Of a DNA stretch of 64,000 nt, positions 45,200 through 57,029 are shown piece after piece (position 1 is the first letter of the stretch; the number at the start of each line of letters is the position of its first letter). Source of the stretch: Canna indica (taxonomy: Eukaryota; Streptophyta; Magnoliopsida; Zingiberales; Cannaceae); assembly GCA_034359265.1 (NCBI GenBank), contig CP136894.1, positions 29,480,501 to 29,544,500 on the forward strand, in the 5' to 3' direction. A model generated the notes under the pieces. That model was not told the origin of the DNA. It did not search any database and saw only the letters and a program-made list of their open reading frames with translations. Made by a program: the position numbers and the translations under genes.

Positions 45200-46640
45200 T
45201 CGCCTCCTCCTGTGAATCCTCCGGCTATATGGTCGATGACCCTGCAGATTTCATTGTTTGCCCGATTTTGTTTTGCCGCTTTCTTGATTCCCCTCGGTGT
45301 TGCTTGGGGGTGTTCTCGGCTATGGCTCCTTATGTGATTTATGTAGCGGTCTAGCCACCCTTATCGTATCAAATTTTCAATCTGATCTTTAAGTACCACA
45401 CATAGATGCGATGGAATTTACACCTCTTGCTCCTATCGGCGTTAGGCAGTATCTTCTATTTCCCAACATTTCTGAGATGTTTGAGAAGCTGTAGGTTGTA
45501 GATTTCTCGTAGAATGGTCTCCCTTTTGTGTGTTCAATGGGGTGTCTCTTTCATATATGGCGCTAGGCGAGGGCGGCAATCTCTTTCTTTTATCGTCGTC
45601 ATATCCTCGACGATCTCACCCATCTCCCTTTTTGTTGGGCTTTTTCTTTCTTTCTTGTCTTCAGTGTCATCTTTGTCGGTTTGCATGTTGACCTTTCTAA
45701 CCTCTCTGAGCTCTTCCATCTCCATGTAGCATACTACTCATTTCCGAAACTCGACCATATTATTCGGCTTGGACAGAGCTATCTAGTCCGCAAACTGTCC
45801 AGGTTTCAGGTCATGCTTGACAGAGTACAGCTCGACGTGAGGGTCGGGGTTGGGGATCTTCATGGCTACGACATTGAATCTCTTCAGATATTCTTTCAGC
45901 GGCTCATTCTACCCCTGCTTGATGTAGGGAATGGAATCCTCAGTCTTAGGATAAATTCGAGACAATGAGAACTGGTTGATGAATGCTCTTGAGAGCTTTT
46001 GGAAGGTGTGTACAGATCCTGATGGGAGGGTATAAGAACCATAGCAATGCGACTTTCTCAAGGAAAGTAGGAAAAGCCCGACACAAGATGAAGTCGGTTG
46101 TGCCGTTGAGAAACATCATAGACCTGAACATGGTTAGATGGGTGGTCGGATCACTCGCGTCTTGTTAGGTTGAAGGAAGTTTGAAGTTGTCGGGCAGAGG
46201 GACTACCATGATGTGTTCTGCTAATAGTTCTGAGTCGACAGCGGGGGGATGAACGACCTATGTAGCCCTGGTTCATTCCCTTGGGTGGTTTGTGTGGGAG
46301 ATCTCGTCTCTGAAGACTTAGGTCGATCTCCAAGTTCTCTCATGGTGGTTATCCTTTTTATGCTCTGAGCGACAGGGCTCATGCTCGGCCGAATGTTGTT
46401 CCTTGGATTACGTTAGTGCGTCGACCTGGGCTGTCAACCTCTGGTTTTGCGCTTGAAGATCGACGATCAAATGTCGTAGCCCCTTTAGCGTTGAGTCGAT
46501 GGACATCGAAGCGCCACTCCTCACCATGTTAGTGTCTCTTGGTAGCGGGAGAATGTTGTTGCTAGGTTGCTGCATGTTCGTGACGGCATTAGCCTAACTC
46601 CGAGTATCTACCATGGTAGGGCAGGTAAAGCTTACTTAGT
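45200..46640 (-). pseudogene. Gypsy element F: gag relic
   Basis: Minus-strand pieces in order: a start region after the primer site (46560-46640), 'TTHLTMFRSMMFLNGTTDFI' and 'LCRAFPTFLEKVALLWFLYP' (46010-46140, capsid-like), 'LQIFQRFNVVAMKIPNPDP'-like pieces near 45850, and a Lys/Glu-rich stretch 'EDKKERKSPTKREMGEIVED' (45600-45660). Stops and frame changes throughout. Confidence 0.65.
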
Positions 46641-46658
46641 CCAATGGTGGGTGCCAAA

Positions 46659-47084
46659 TGTTCTCGCTTGAAGTCAAGATGATGCAGGCCTCCGCATCTC
46701 CTTGGTTCAGTGCGGCTTCGGTGGTGACCTGCAAAGATACTCCGACGCTTAAGTGAGAGAAAATCTCAAATGATAGGTATAGAATTGGAATCGAAAGTAT
46801 ACCTGATGACCATCGTGTTTATTTTATGAGGAATGTCAGGGATGTTAGGCGATGATGTCTCTTAGAATCTCACTGGGATATGCCATGAACGGATCGAAGT
46901 TTATCCCGAAGATGACATACTCATTATTTTCAAATATATGGTAATTAATGAAGAATGTTGATATCTTTGTTTGATCGAATAGAGCTCTTGGACTAAGTTG
47001 TGGTTGGTTCGATCTGAGTCTGATTCATGAGTCTAGGTGCATCTGGGCCTGATATGTCCAGGCCCAAAGATTTAATCCAATCCA
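46659..47084 (-). mobile_element. 5' LTR of gypsy element F (426 bp)
   Basis: On the minus strand it starts TGGATTGGATTAAATC (47084) and ends at GAGAACA (46659), followed by TTTGGCACCCACC. Start, end and length match the D LTRs, although the middle is much diverged. Confidence 0.75.
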
Positions 47085-48594
47085 AATTATATATACAAAA
47101 ATCTCATGTATTAGATTATATTTGTTGAATTTTATTATTTCAAAAGTAAAAATTCATGAACAATATGATAAACTTCTATAAATTAATCTTTTAATCAAAG
47201 AAGAATAACGTGTAAACATTAATTATACATCAAACTATTAACAATGCACGGGCAAAGAAAATAAAGTTATATATACTCTTATCCAAACGTAATATATATA
47301 TATATAATAAACAAGTGTCCTCTTAAATTTATCAGTGTTGAGACCTAAACGTGTCAATAGCAATTTTTGGAAAGGTCCATAACAACAAACCATACTCCGG
47401 TTATTTTAATTGCACGTGGAAGCTAATAATAATAAGTTATATATATTTAAACGAAAAAGAGGAACAGTATGACGAGGCACAACGCGTGATCCACAAGTGA
47501 TCAAATTAGTTCTTTGGTTGACATGTCATGATGCTATTGGATAATAGATGGAATCAATTAGGACAACGCGATCACTTCTCAATTATGGGAGGAAATCCAT
47601 GCTTTTTGAGATCCACTCGATTAATTTAAATTTAAATTATGTCTCCATGATTGTGGAAACGTATGTCCCCATAGCCTGTCGGTGAGAGAGACCACCAACG
47701 TCTCTTCCAGTTTTCAATAGTGCAGCCTAATTACGTTGCAATTTGATTCAATTGGGAATTTATTTATTGCTAAATTAATTACACGTGCTCATGCTTATCT
47801 TATTATGTAGATGAATTCGTTACCTATTTTATCTTTAGACTATAGTTCCATTATCAAGCGGATTCCTAAATTCACATAATTATAGTGCAGAAAAATTAAA
47901 AGAATACTAATGCTACCTAAATTTTCATTAAGGTGTGAAATTAGCACTGAAATAATTTTATACTAAATGTATATCAAAATTAAATACAATATTCACTATT
48001 TAATCATCTAATGGTGGTCAGCTTTGTGTATTGCATCGGAGACTAATGTCGTCTTAATCTGTCACAAATGAAAAAGATGGAGGAGATCAAAACAAAAGTC
48101 TGATCCTGTTGATGGAAAAATAAAAGGAAGGGTAAAAGGTGCACGTGAAGAAGATCCGTTATGCTTTTTCAAGAAAATATTTCCTTAATACAAGTCGCTT
48201 TTTCACTTAAAAATAATAATCTATCATCGAGAAAAAAAAGATGATGTAGGTATACTCGTAGAGAGTTGAAGGAGACCCTTTTGTTCTTATTTGAAGGTCG
48301 AATAAATTGTGTGAGCTTCACCTCATCCCTATGCTTCAATTAGGATGAATAAAAATCATTAATCGATAAAAAAATAGTTGATTCACATACCGATTACACT
48401 AAGAATTTTAAGTTATCATAAACAAATTCAATCACGATAAAAAAAAGCTTTCATACCTCAGGTTCACTCATCTGAAAAGTTGGCCTCTGATGGGTTGAAG
48501 GAGAAATAGAATGTCAGATGGCAACATCTATAACATCCTTGCCATGCATAGCAGCCGTGAAAAATAACTCTATCATGCATATTGTTGGATGTAG
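47085..48594. other. Quiet spacer DNA
   Basis: AT-rich sequence without a recognisable gene or element. A short (TA)n run is at about 47290-47306. This may be host intergenic DNA. Confidence 0.5.
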
Positions 48595-48603
48595 TTATAA
48601 ATT

Positions 48604-49166
48604 GGGTAATTACTTAAATATATTCTCAACTATACACTTATTTTTATTTGTGGTCAATTTTAAAATATTACCAAATTATATTTCAAACTTTGACAGTTGT
48701 CTCAATTACATCCTCCCGTTAACTCTCCGCCAGCAGCCCCGTTAAGACGATGATGTGGCTTTTTGACATAGATTAAAATAATATTTTTTATTTTTTTAAA
48801 AAAAATCACTTTAATTTATATAAAATAATATAAAATAACATTTTTTATTTTATATTAAAGAATAATTCCAGCACATAAGTCATGTCCGAGGTGAACATGG
48901 AGTGATTTTTAATATAAAATTAAAAAAATTATTTTATATTATTTAATATAAATTAACGTGATTTTTTTATATTTTTAAATAAAAAATATTATTTTAATTC
49001 ACGTCAGAACATCATATCATCGCCTTAACGGAGTTGCTGACGAAGAGTTGACGGGAGGATGTAATTGAGACAAATGTCAAAGTTCGAAATACAATTTAAT
49101 AATATTTTAGAATTAGCTATAAATGAGAAAAAGTGTATAGTTCATGATATATTTAAGTAATTATCC
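48604..49166. mobile_element. Mutator-type fold-back miniature element (563 bp)
   Basis: Starts GGGTAATTACTTAAATATAT and ends in the inverted copy. The inner arms also pair ('ttgtctcaattacatcctcccg' against its complement near 49050). The flanks TTATAAATT (48595-48603) and TTATAGATT (49167-49175) are a 9-bp duplication with one mismatch. Confidence 0.85.
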
Positions 49167-49175
49167 TTATAGATT

Positions 49176-49454
49176 TAACTCTTGAAAAAAAAGTTAATGG
49201 CCCATTCTAATTGACTTCGGTTCTTTCTTATTTATGAGACAGAGAATTATTGATACTTGGAATAAGGCAAATCAAATTATTGTTTTGAAAATATTTAACC
49301 GGAGGAGTGCATAACCATTAGAGCCTGAGTGCAATCCACTAAGTCATCATTTATGTGCATTATGCAATGCACAATTTATCTTAAAATGAATAAAAATAAA
49401 AAGTCGTCAGACCTACTTTGAGAAGAAATGTAACAAATGGATCGTATATATTTA
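49176..49454. other. Spacer, nothing recognised
   Basis: No gene or repeat boundary found. Confidence 0.4.
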
Positions 49455-49898
49455 TTGTTCCCGCTTGAGAAATGAGGGCCTTCCGATCCAGTTCATTGTC
49501 TCTCATTGTCTGGTTCGACGCCGACGGAGGGGGGACCTGTAAATTAAAGACACTATGATGCTCAAATTAGTGAGATTCGAAGGTAGAGGTAATGTGAATT
49601 GGAATTAGGGTTACCTGAGACGTGCCGTGTCTGTATTTATTGCAGGTGGAGGTGATAGCGTTGTCCATCAATCTCGCTAGGATTGTTGTCCATAATGGGT
49701 CGATGCCAATCCTGGAGATGACGGTTTTGTGATGGTATATCCCTCTTGATAAGGAATAGTATGGATGTCCATGTATGGCCGGGTGGGGTCCCGAGAAGAG
49801 CCGTTTGGTCCAGCTTGAGTCTGGTCCAAGGGTGCAGTTGAGCGGAGCCCCCTAGATGGGGTCGTGTGGTTTGGTTCGAAAGGATGGGACGTTGCTGG
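49455..49898 (-). mobile_element. Solo LTR of the D/F gypsy family
   Basis: Starts TGTTCCCGCTTGAGAA, like the F LTR (TGTTCTCGCTTGAAG). In reverse it contains the D blocks 'GGGGGCTCCGC', 'GGGACCCCAC' and 'CCTTATCA'. The right end is unclear and no target duplication was confirmed. Confidence 0.65.
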
Positions 49899-50100
49899 GT
49901 CTAATTGGAAAAAAAATAGATGTAATGGAAAAATATGTCCTTACTTTTTAAGACACCCATAATAAAGTGTCTCTAATTGGGAAAATTGAGACCCCACGAA
50001 AAAATGTATTCCTAATTTTTGAGACGCTCAAAATAAAATATTCTTGATTGAAAAAAATTGAGATACTATAGAAAAATATATCCCTAATTGTAGCGGTAAA
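49899..50100. repeat. Degenerate tandem repeat, ~71-bp unit
   Basis: CTAATTGG-like starts at 49901, 49973 and about 50043, each followed by 'GAAAAAAT-T-TCC' and 'TTTTTGAGAC' type words. About 2.5-3 copies. Confidence 0.6.
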
Positions 50101-50389
50101 ATAACACTTCTAAAGCATCCCTAAATAAATGAGGGTTTTAAAAATTCGACTTGTAGCAATCTTACTTAATTTTTCTTGATTCACGTGTTGCCTTCTCGGC
50201 CTTTCAAGATTACTTAATTTCATAGGATCATTTATACTTTAGTAAGGAAAATAAGATAAAATCTTAAATAGTTAGCCATCTATCACATGCCTTTAAAATG
50301 ATCGTAGGAGGCGTTTGGTATGAGGCAAACCATTCAGATTGTTGATAATCTTATATTTAAATTACTTGGACCACACACACACTACATGA

Positions 50390-50706
50390 GATTATTATTT
50401 TAGTGACAATTAATTAGTAGCAATAAGATAATTGCTATTAAATAACTTAGAGGGAGCAAATAATTTACATCATTTAACAACTATTATTAAAAACTCTACA
50501 AAAGAAGTTATAGATTTAAATATATATATACATTTAGTGATAATTATTTTTATCTTTACTGGCAATTGTATAAATTACTTCTAAAGCCTTTTAACGATAA
50601 TGGATCTAGTGGAAATTCATTAATTGTTAGTAAAGATTTTTACAGTAATTATAATTGCTGATAGATGTCATAACAATCATCGCTAAAAGGCCAAATTATA
50701 GTAGTG
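50390..50706. mobile_element. Mini-CACTA element (317 bp)
   Basis: Ends CACTACATGAG…TTATAGTAGTG, flanked on both sides by ACA (50387-50389 and 50707-50709), the 3-bp duplication of CACTA elements. No coding. Confidence 0.75.
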
Positions 50707-51312
50707 ACATTATCTTGTTTGATTTCTCACTTGTGTAGGTAATATAGATTGCCTTGATAATCTAGATTATCATCAAAGTGGTAATCTAGATTGCTCAAGG
50801 GGAGGGTGTCTATGTGGATTACCTCTGAAGTGATAATAATGAATTATTTTTTAGGATAAAATTGCCCTTCTTAAACTCTAGCTTTTTTACAAGTCATTTG
50901 CCCCCATCCTTTCTCGAAAAAAGACGTTCGTCTCTCACGACTTCCCCCATGACATAATATTATAATATAATATAACATAATATATATAATTTATGATAAT
51001 ATATATATATATATATAATATAATATATTATAAGACCCGAAAATTTTCATAATATAAAAATCTATTTTGGTGCAGCGCACCGGACCGGGGGTTAGTTGGG
51101 TCGAGTCGCCAAATCGCCTCAAGTAGAAGGTATAACTCGACCTATGAAAGTATGAAGTTTAAATTGGTTAAATGGTTATTTCCTTTTATGCATTAGATGC
51201 CTCATTAAAGTCGGGTTCGACTCGTGCATGTGGATAAAATCGGAGCTCGAATCGGACTCAGATCAAATCGAGTAGAGGCTAAGTCATAAGAGGGGCAATT
51301 GAGTCATTAGTG

Positions 51313-51354
51313 GATGAGGGAATATAATCCCTCATCATGAGCCGTGCGGCTCAT
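51313..51354 (+). promoter_or_regulatory. Two adjacent hairpins in the G LTR promoter region
   Basis: GATGAGGG (51313-51320) pairs with CCCTCATC (51329-51336). Directly after, ATGAGCC (51337-51343) pairs with GGCTCAT (51348-51354). The first stem is perfect in both LTRs; the second has one mismatch in the 3' LTR. They lie downstream of a TATA-like 'cataagagg' (TTATAAGAGG in the 3' copy, near 58557), so they may be in the start of the transcript. Confidence 0.5.
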
Positions 51355-51496
51355 CTTGGAGCTGCACACAGCCCGAGCAAGAGGGAAAAGGGAGAGAGAG
51401 AGGAAGAGAGGGGAGATCTTGTCGGCGCCGAGTTCGCGTCGACGCTCGAGGAATCAGAACTCATCTTCATCGAGGCTTCCTCGTAATCCGATCAAG

Positions 51497-53160
51497 GTGA
51501 GTGGTTGATCCTAGTTTAGTAGGGTAGGCAGGTGGCCGACCCTTAGAAATGTGAATCGTGGGTTTTTCTCTCGTCGAATCTTGTGGATTTGAGGTTTCTC
51601 GATGTTGTGGTTTTCTCTTGCATGTTGTAATCGTGTGATGAATGTTTCCGTATTGTTTTTCTTAAATCCAGGGACCGGCTAATTGAGGGAAAAAGGGAAA
51701 AGGTCATGCCGAAATTTTCCCCAATTCTCTCGATTGGTCTAAACCCCTCTAGATCATTTAAATTTAATTTATGTAGACTCGTGATTCAATCGATGTAATA
51801 GTTGATCGAGACCCCTTCTCCCTAGGGCCTTGAGTGTTCGGCCGAACAAAGGGAACCTTGTTCAAGGCTCGACCGAGCAATAAGGGGGAAGGAATTTGAT
51901 CTAGAATTCATCTATGACAGTTCATAAGTTTAAATGCTAGAGTTTGTGATCAAACAAAAAGGATCAACCACCTTCTCCTACCCTTGTAGGCTCGGCCGAG
52001 TAAGGCATGCCTTGCTAAAGATTCAATCAAGCCAAGTAGGGGGAAAGGTGATCGGAGGGGATTAACTTTCATACTTAGAAACATTTGGAAATATTAGAAA
52101 ACGAGGGTCACCTCGATCGGCAAGTAGAATTGAGATGAGAAATATGAAAGACACCAATTAAGGAAACCACCACCCTTTTGCATATATGTATACCTATACT
52201 TTGCGACATTAAGAGGTAGTAATTACTTTCAAGATTTTTCCTTATCAATTGCTAATTCTAGTAGAGAATTGTCATGATAGCTCTAATGTTACCTTGCTGA
52301 AATTTTTCGATTAAATGCAGAATTTACTTACTTACTTGTTGTATTCTTATGGCCATTCATGGTAGCAGTGGTAGATTAACTTTACTATCACTTGAGGGTT
52401 GTGACACGTCCATACTTAGACATTCTACACTTATGACATGTAGCCCACGATAATATAATGTAGCAAATGGCACTAGACGACTAGTAGGAAACTTTAAGTG
52501 CGTGTTAATTATGGAAACTCGAATGTAGGTGAACTAGAATGCTTTCTCATGGGATAATTAGAGTGTAATAGTGTACGGATGGTAAGGCCCGGGATAAAGG
52601 GCCGAGCACGGGTGGACACCCGGGATTTTATATAAGGAAACTCTAGACACTTGCTTGTGTGATGTGATTGTGATGGTCTGCCGAGATCCATGAGTAGTCG
52701 GAATGACGAGTGCTTGACTCGGCTACTGATTGGGTCTTGAGATTTCATCAGCGGACGAGCTAGGTGTTAGACGCCAGTTGGGTCGGACTAGCTATCCCTA
52801 CCCTAGTCGGTGTCCGGAGACTAGCAGACTGTCCTAGTCGACGGCCTGAAGACTTCTTGATTTCACTTTTGTGTTGTGTGGGCCGAACGGCCAGTGTGTT
52901 ACTATCTTGTATGGTAGGGCTGGTTATAGCCGAATCTCTAAACCATGAGTAGGCCCTAAGGGCCGGATGCCAAGTGGCTTAGTTAGGCCGTTATGGCGGG
53001 TTTCACGAACGTTTGGTCTATGCAGGATGACCCTTGGGGTCGATTGTCATATCAGAAGAAAATTATATCCCGTTATGCCTTATTGGGGATTATGTGGAGG
53101 TTCGAAAGAATCGCTCATTGAGTCCCATGTGGACTCACGGTTTATTTTTTTATTTTGTAG
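51497..53160 (+). other. Candidate intron within the G LTR
   Basis: Donor CAAG|GTGAGT at 51497 and acceptor TTTATTTTGTAG ending at 53160. Both sites are kept in the 3' LTR (58768 and 60449). A transcript starting in the LTR could splice out most of the 1.66 kb between. This is inference from the splice consensus and conservation. Confidence 0.35.
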
Positions 53161-53530
53161 AGCCCGATCAATGAGTTGAGGCTTGGAGTCATGGTGCAGC
53201 TAGAGGGCAGGCAGTGGCGTCGATCTCATAGTGGCGTCCGATAGTCATAGTCTAGATGTCTAGATTTATTCTTTTTTCTACACTAAGAGTTGTTGGTTTT
53301 CAAAGCACGTATTCAGCTTGAACTTGAGTTGTTTCATTTGTGTTTGATGTTAGCTACTTCCTTTTTGTATAAAAAATTATTTGTGAACTTTTTTGAGATT
53401 TCAAATAAAGCTGCATTGTTATTTTCTATTTATGTGTCTCGGTTTCTCGTTAGTCAGTGTAGGTAGTAGGCTTCAGTGTAGGACATAGACCCTGGCCGGT
53501 CACACGATCCTGAGTTGGGGTGTGAAAAAG

Positions 53531-53543
53531 TTGGTATCAGAGC
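53531..53543 (+). other. Primer-binding site of gypsy element G
   Basis: TTGGTATCAGAGC, complementary to the 3' end of initiator methionine tRNA, a few bases after the LTR. Confidence 0.85.
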
Positions 53544-53741
53544 TTTTGGTTAGGTGTTGACTATGACTAGGAGTTGGGTACCGTATAAGACATATGCTAG
53601 CGTGTCAATATACGGTATAGTTATGCTACGAGATCTGGCAACCACGACTGCACTTAGCGCACCATGCAGTTAGTGAATTTTAAAAGCTTCTGTTAAATTT
53701 TTTTTATGTGACAGAAAATTGTTCTTTTCTATGATAGTGTA

Positions 53742-54941
53742 ATGGAGGCTCCTAATGTTGCACTGAGCGGCAGCAACAGTAACTCGACAAAACGTCGAGG
53801 CCGAGGCCCGGCCTAGGGCAGAGACATGGAGCAGTTCGAGGGTCAGGGGCAAGAGTCTGCAGTGGCTCGATTGCATGCTCAGGTAGCTCAGCTAACAGAG
53901 GCGCTCCTTAGGGAGCAAGAACTGAGGCAACAGATGCAACAGCAGCAGCTACCGCCGCAACCAGTACCCGTAGTTCTGGCTGTACCGAAGGTGGTCGAGG
54001 CTATAACACCAGAATTCACCGGAATAGATCGGCAGGTGGAAGTGACTGAGTTTCTTGGGGATTGTTATGAACTATGCATGGAACTGGGCTGCTCATTGGA
54101 GGCAGCGGCTCATATGGTCGGACTTCAGATTAGGGGACTGGCAAAGGTCTGGCTACACACTTGGAAGGATCGCAGGGCAGCAGACGCGCCACCTCCCACT
54201 TGGAAGGAATTCAGGGCGGCTGTGGAGGAGCAGTACTTACCAATGAGTGTTCGCGACAAACGAGCCCGAGACTTTGAGATACTGTGTCAGGCTGGAGGCA
54301 TGTCGGTGTCAGAATATGAGATGGAGTTCAACCGTCTATCCAAATATCATCCGACCCTAGTGGCCTCTGAGACCGCCATGGTTAAGAGGTTCGTTGGAGG
54401 CCTGAGACCTTAGATCGGCAGGCTCATCCACTATACTGAGGATTCCACTCTTGTCCGGGTAGTGGATGAAGCCCTTCGGAAGGAAGCCTTGGTGCCGTTC
54501 GAGAGGAATGACGGGCCAACCAAGAAGAAATTTTGGCTGCAAGGATCTGGGAGTTGACTGTGGCATTCAGAGGGGGCAGTGACCGCTACAGACCACCAGC
54601 AGAGCTGAGGACAAAATGGTAACCGGGGTCGTGGGGGCCCAGGGTCTAGATCAATGAGGCCGGCAGTGTCAGGAGGTGTATCTTAGAGTGTTGAGGTGCC
54701 GCAATGTGGCAGCTGCGGTCGAAGGCACTGAGGGGCCTGCCTTGGCCGCACGAATGCTTCCTGTAGGTGCGGTCAAGTCGGGCACTTCAAGAAGGACTAT
54801 CCGAAGAGAGTTGGCCAGAAGTACGAGTAGTCTAAGGGAAAGGCACCTATGTCAGTGGGGTCAGTGGCTCAGAGAGGCCAAATGCAGAACAAGGGGCCGT
54901 AGGCTAGTCATTCAGAGAGATCGTCTGCCAGGGTATTTGCT
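53742..54941 (+). pseudogene. Gypsy element G: gag
   Basis: ATG at 53742 (MEAPNVALSG), an in-frame TAG at 53814, then a long frame from 53826 to 54413. It has a Gln-rich helix region ('LLREQELRQQMQQQQ'), the capsid start 'TPEFTGIDRQVEVTEFL' and the capsid core 'WKEFRAAVEEQYLP…MSVSEYEMEFNRLSKYHP'. After the stop at 54411 the frame resumes with shifts. A zinc knuckle near 54755-54805 (CRCGQVGHFKKDY) has lost its first and last Cys. Gag would form the particle. Confidence 0.85.
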
Positions 54942-55850
54942 ATGAACCGTGATGGGGCAGAGGCGTCTAAGGCAGTGGTAACATGTAATATTTTAGTATG
55001 TTCATCTGCTGTATATGTTCTGTTTGATCCGGGTGACACACACTCGTTTGTATCTGCCAAATTTGCTATTGAGTTACCTATGGCACCTTCCTTGCTCGAC
55101 GGGCCATTTCTAGTATCAATGCCTACATGTGAGGCAATCTTAGCCAAATCAATTTTTCAAGGCTGCGAAGTGCTCATTTACGGCCATGCATTGAGGGCAG
55201 ATCTGACACTCCTGCCCACGCTTGAACTCGATGTCATTCTTAGCATGGATTGGCTGGCGGAGAACTTTGCGTTGCTGGATTGTAGGGCTAAGACAGGCAT
55301 GTCCAGCAAGCCTGGGTTGCCGCAGTTCACCTTCCAAGAAGAGGGAAGAAGCGAGCTGATTGGGGTCATCTCAACCCTTAAGGCTCGTAAACTGCTTCAA
55401 GGGGGCTGCCAGTCCTTTCTGGCCTTCATATTTGTGGCAGAGGAAAAGGGAGATGCGGCAGGGGATATCAGTGGTACTCAGGTAGTCTGCGAGTTCCCTA
55501 ATGTATTTCCCGAGGAGCTGTCAGGATTGTCGCCTAGGAGGGAAGTGGATTTCTGCATTGATTTGCAGCCCGGGGTAAAACCGATCTCTATCCCACCCTA
55601 TAGGATGGCACCGGCCGAACTCAGGGAGCTAAAAGTGCAACTTCAAGAGATGTTGGATCTGGGCTTCATCCGGCCGAGTGTCTCACCGTGGGGTGCCACG
55701 GTACTCTTCGTGAAGAAGAAGGATGGGTTGATGCTCATGTGCATCGACTATAGGCAACTGAACAAAGTAACAGTTAAGAATCGTTACCCACTGCCGAGGA
55801 TAGATGATTTGTTTGACCAACTGCAAGGACACGATAGTTTTCGAAGATAG
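54942..55850 (+). pseudogene. Gypsy element G: protease and start of RT
   Basis: Open frame of 302 codons. Protease motif '[13 protein letters not shown]' (near 55017-55055) has Pro where Ser/Thr is expected next to the catalytic Asp. Then '[13 protein letters not shown]', '[12 protein letters not shown]', and RT blocks '[19 protein letters not shown]', '[20 protein letters not shown]' and '[19 protein letters not shown]'. A frameshift follows at about 55830. Confidence 0.9.
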
Positions 55851-56480
55851 ACTGAAGGTCCGGATACCATCAGCCGAGAATTCGGGACTGCGATGTGCCT
55901 TAGACTACCTTCATGACTCGCTATGGCCACTACGAGTTCCTAGTTATGTATTTTGGTTTGACCAATGCACTGGCTTCTTTCATGGGCCTGATGAACAGGG
56001 TATTCAAGGAGTACCTAGACAGTTTTGTGGTCATCTTCATTGACGACATCTTGGTATACTCTAAGAGTGAGGAGGAGCACTCCGAGCACTTGAGGATGGT
56101 CCTGGAAACCCTCAGAGAGCACCGGTTGTTTGCTAAATTCTCTAAGTGTGAATTCTGGTTGAAAAGTGTAGGGTTCCTGGGTCATGTGGTGTCCAAGGAA
56201 GGGATAAGGGTAGACCATGCAAAGGTGGAGGCGGTGCAGAACTGGAGGCGGCCAACCAACGTGATTGAGATCCGCAGTTTTCTTGGTCTGGCCGGGTATA
56301 ATCGAAAGTTCGTAGAGAACTTCTCTAGGATTGCAGTCCCTTTGACTCGGTTGACTCTAAAAAAGGTCAAATTCATTTGGGACGACCAGTGCGAGATGAG
56401 ATTTCAGAGACTCAAGGAATGCTTGACGTCGGCACCCGTGTTGGCCGTACCTTCCAACTCAGGAGGGTTTGCAGTCTAGT
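55851..56480 (+). pseudogene. Gypsy element G: RT core and connection
   Basis: After a broken stretch (55850-55910) the frame from 55913 gives '[20 protein letters not shown]', the catalytic '[15 protein letters not shown]' (56034-56078), '[20 protein letters not shown]' and '[20 protein letters not shown]'. It ends at a TAG at 56477, directly before the RNase H motif. The F-x-D-D catalytic motif is intact. Confidence 0.9.
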
Positions 56481-57029
56481 GTGATGCCTCTCGGGTTGGC
56501 CTAGGTTGCATTCTGATGCAGTTTGGCAGGGTCATAGCCTATACGTCCCGCCAGCTGAAAGTTCATGAAAAGAACTACCCGACGCACGACCTAGAGCTAG
56601 TGGCGGTGGTTTTTGCTCTGAAGATCTGGCGACACTATCTGTACGGGGAGACTTGTGAGATCTATACGGATCACAAGAGCCTCCAGTACTTGCTTACCCA
56701 AAAGGAGCTGAACTTCAGCCAGAGGAGGTGGCTGGAGCTCCTAAAGGATTATGACTGCACCATTATGTATCATCTGGGGAAAGCCAATGTGGTAGCAAAT
56801 GCTCTAAGCAGAAAATCTATGGACAATTTGGCTCATTTGGAAATCCAGCGTATGCCTTTAGCTCGAGAGATGGCGCTGTGTCTAGATGGGGGCACAACCT
56901 TGACAGTGTCAGCTTCAGGTGCCTTGGTGGCACACCTGCGAGTACAATCCACACTGGTGGGTATGTTGTGTGCCGCGCAGGGAGAGGACGCCTTTTGTGC
57001 ACTGACAAAGCACTTAGTGCAGAGAGGCG
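56481..57029 (+). pseudogene. Gypsy element G: RNase H
   Basis: '[16 protein letters not shown]' after the stop, then '[20 protein letters not shown]', '[20 protein letters not shown]' and '[14 protein letters not shown]' (56765-56815). The D, E, D residues are present. A frameshift near 57020 separates it from integrase. Confidence 0.9.

Larger units (their letters stand above)
37200..47084 (-). mobile_element. Ty3/gypsy Tat-type relic F, lacking reverse transcriptase
   Basis: In minus order: LTR (46659-47084), primer site, gag, protease, a piece of integrase tail (about 43840-43981), a 3' conserved end, tandem repeats and an antisense reading frame. RT, RNase H and most of integrase are absent. 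No 3' LTR is seen at the left end, which is truncated near 37200. It contains solo LTR C and a B-type solo LTR. Confidence 0.7.
51029..53527 (+). mobile_element. 5' LTR of gypsy element G
   Basis: Begins TATAAGACCC (terminal TG changed to TA) and ends GTGTGAAA, where the 3' LTR has GTGTGACA. Contains paired hairpins (51313-51354), a GA-rich leader, a GTGAGT donor (51497) and AATAAA at 53404-53409. Confidence 0.85.

Noticed and set aside
45514..45729. Plus-strand hydrophobic frame (membrane-like)
   Set aside because: Exact antisense shadow of the Lys/Glu-rich gag stretch of element F.
47085..48594. Host gene in the quiet spacer
   Set aside because: Frames are short, AT-rich and without motifs or paired splice sites.
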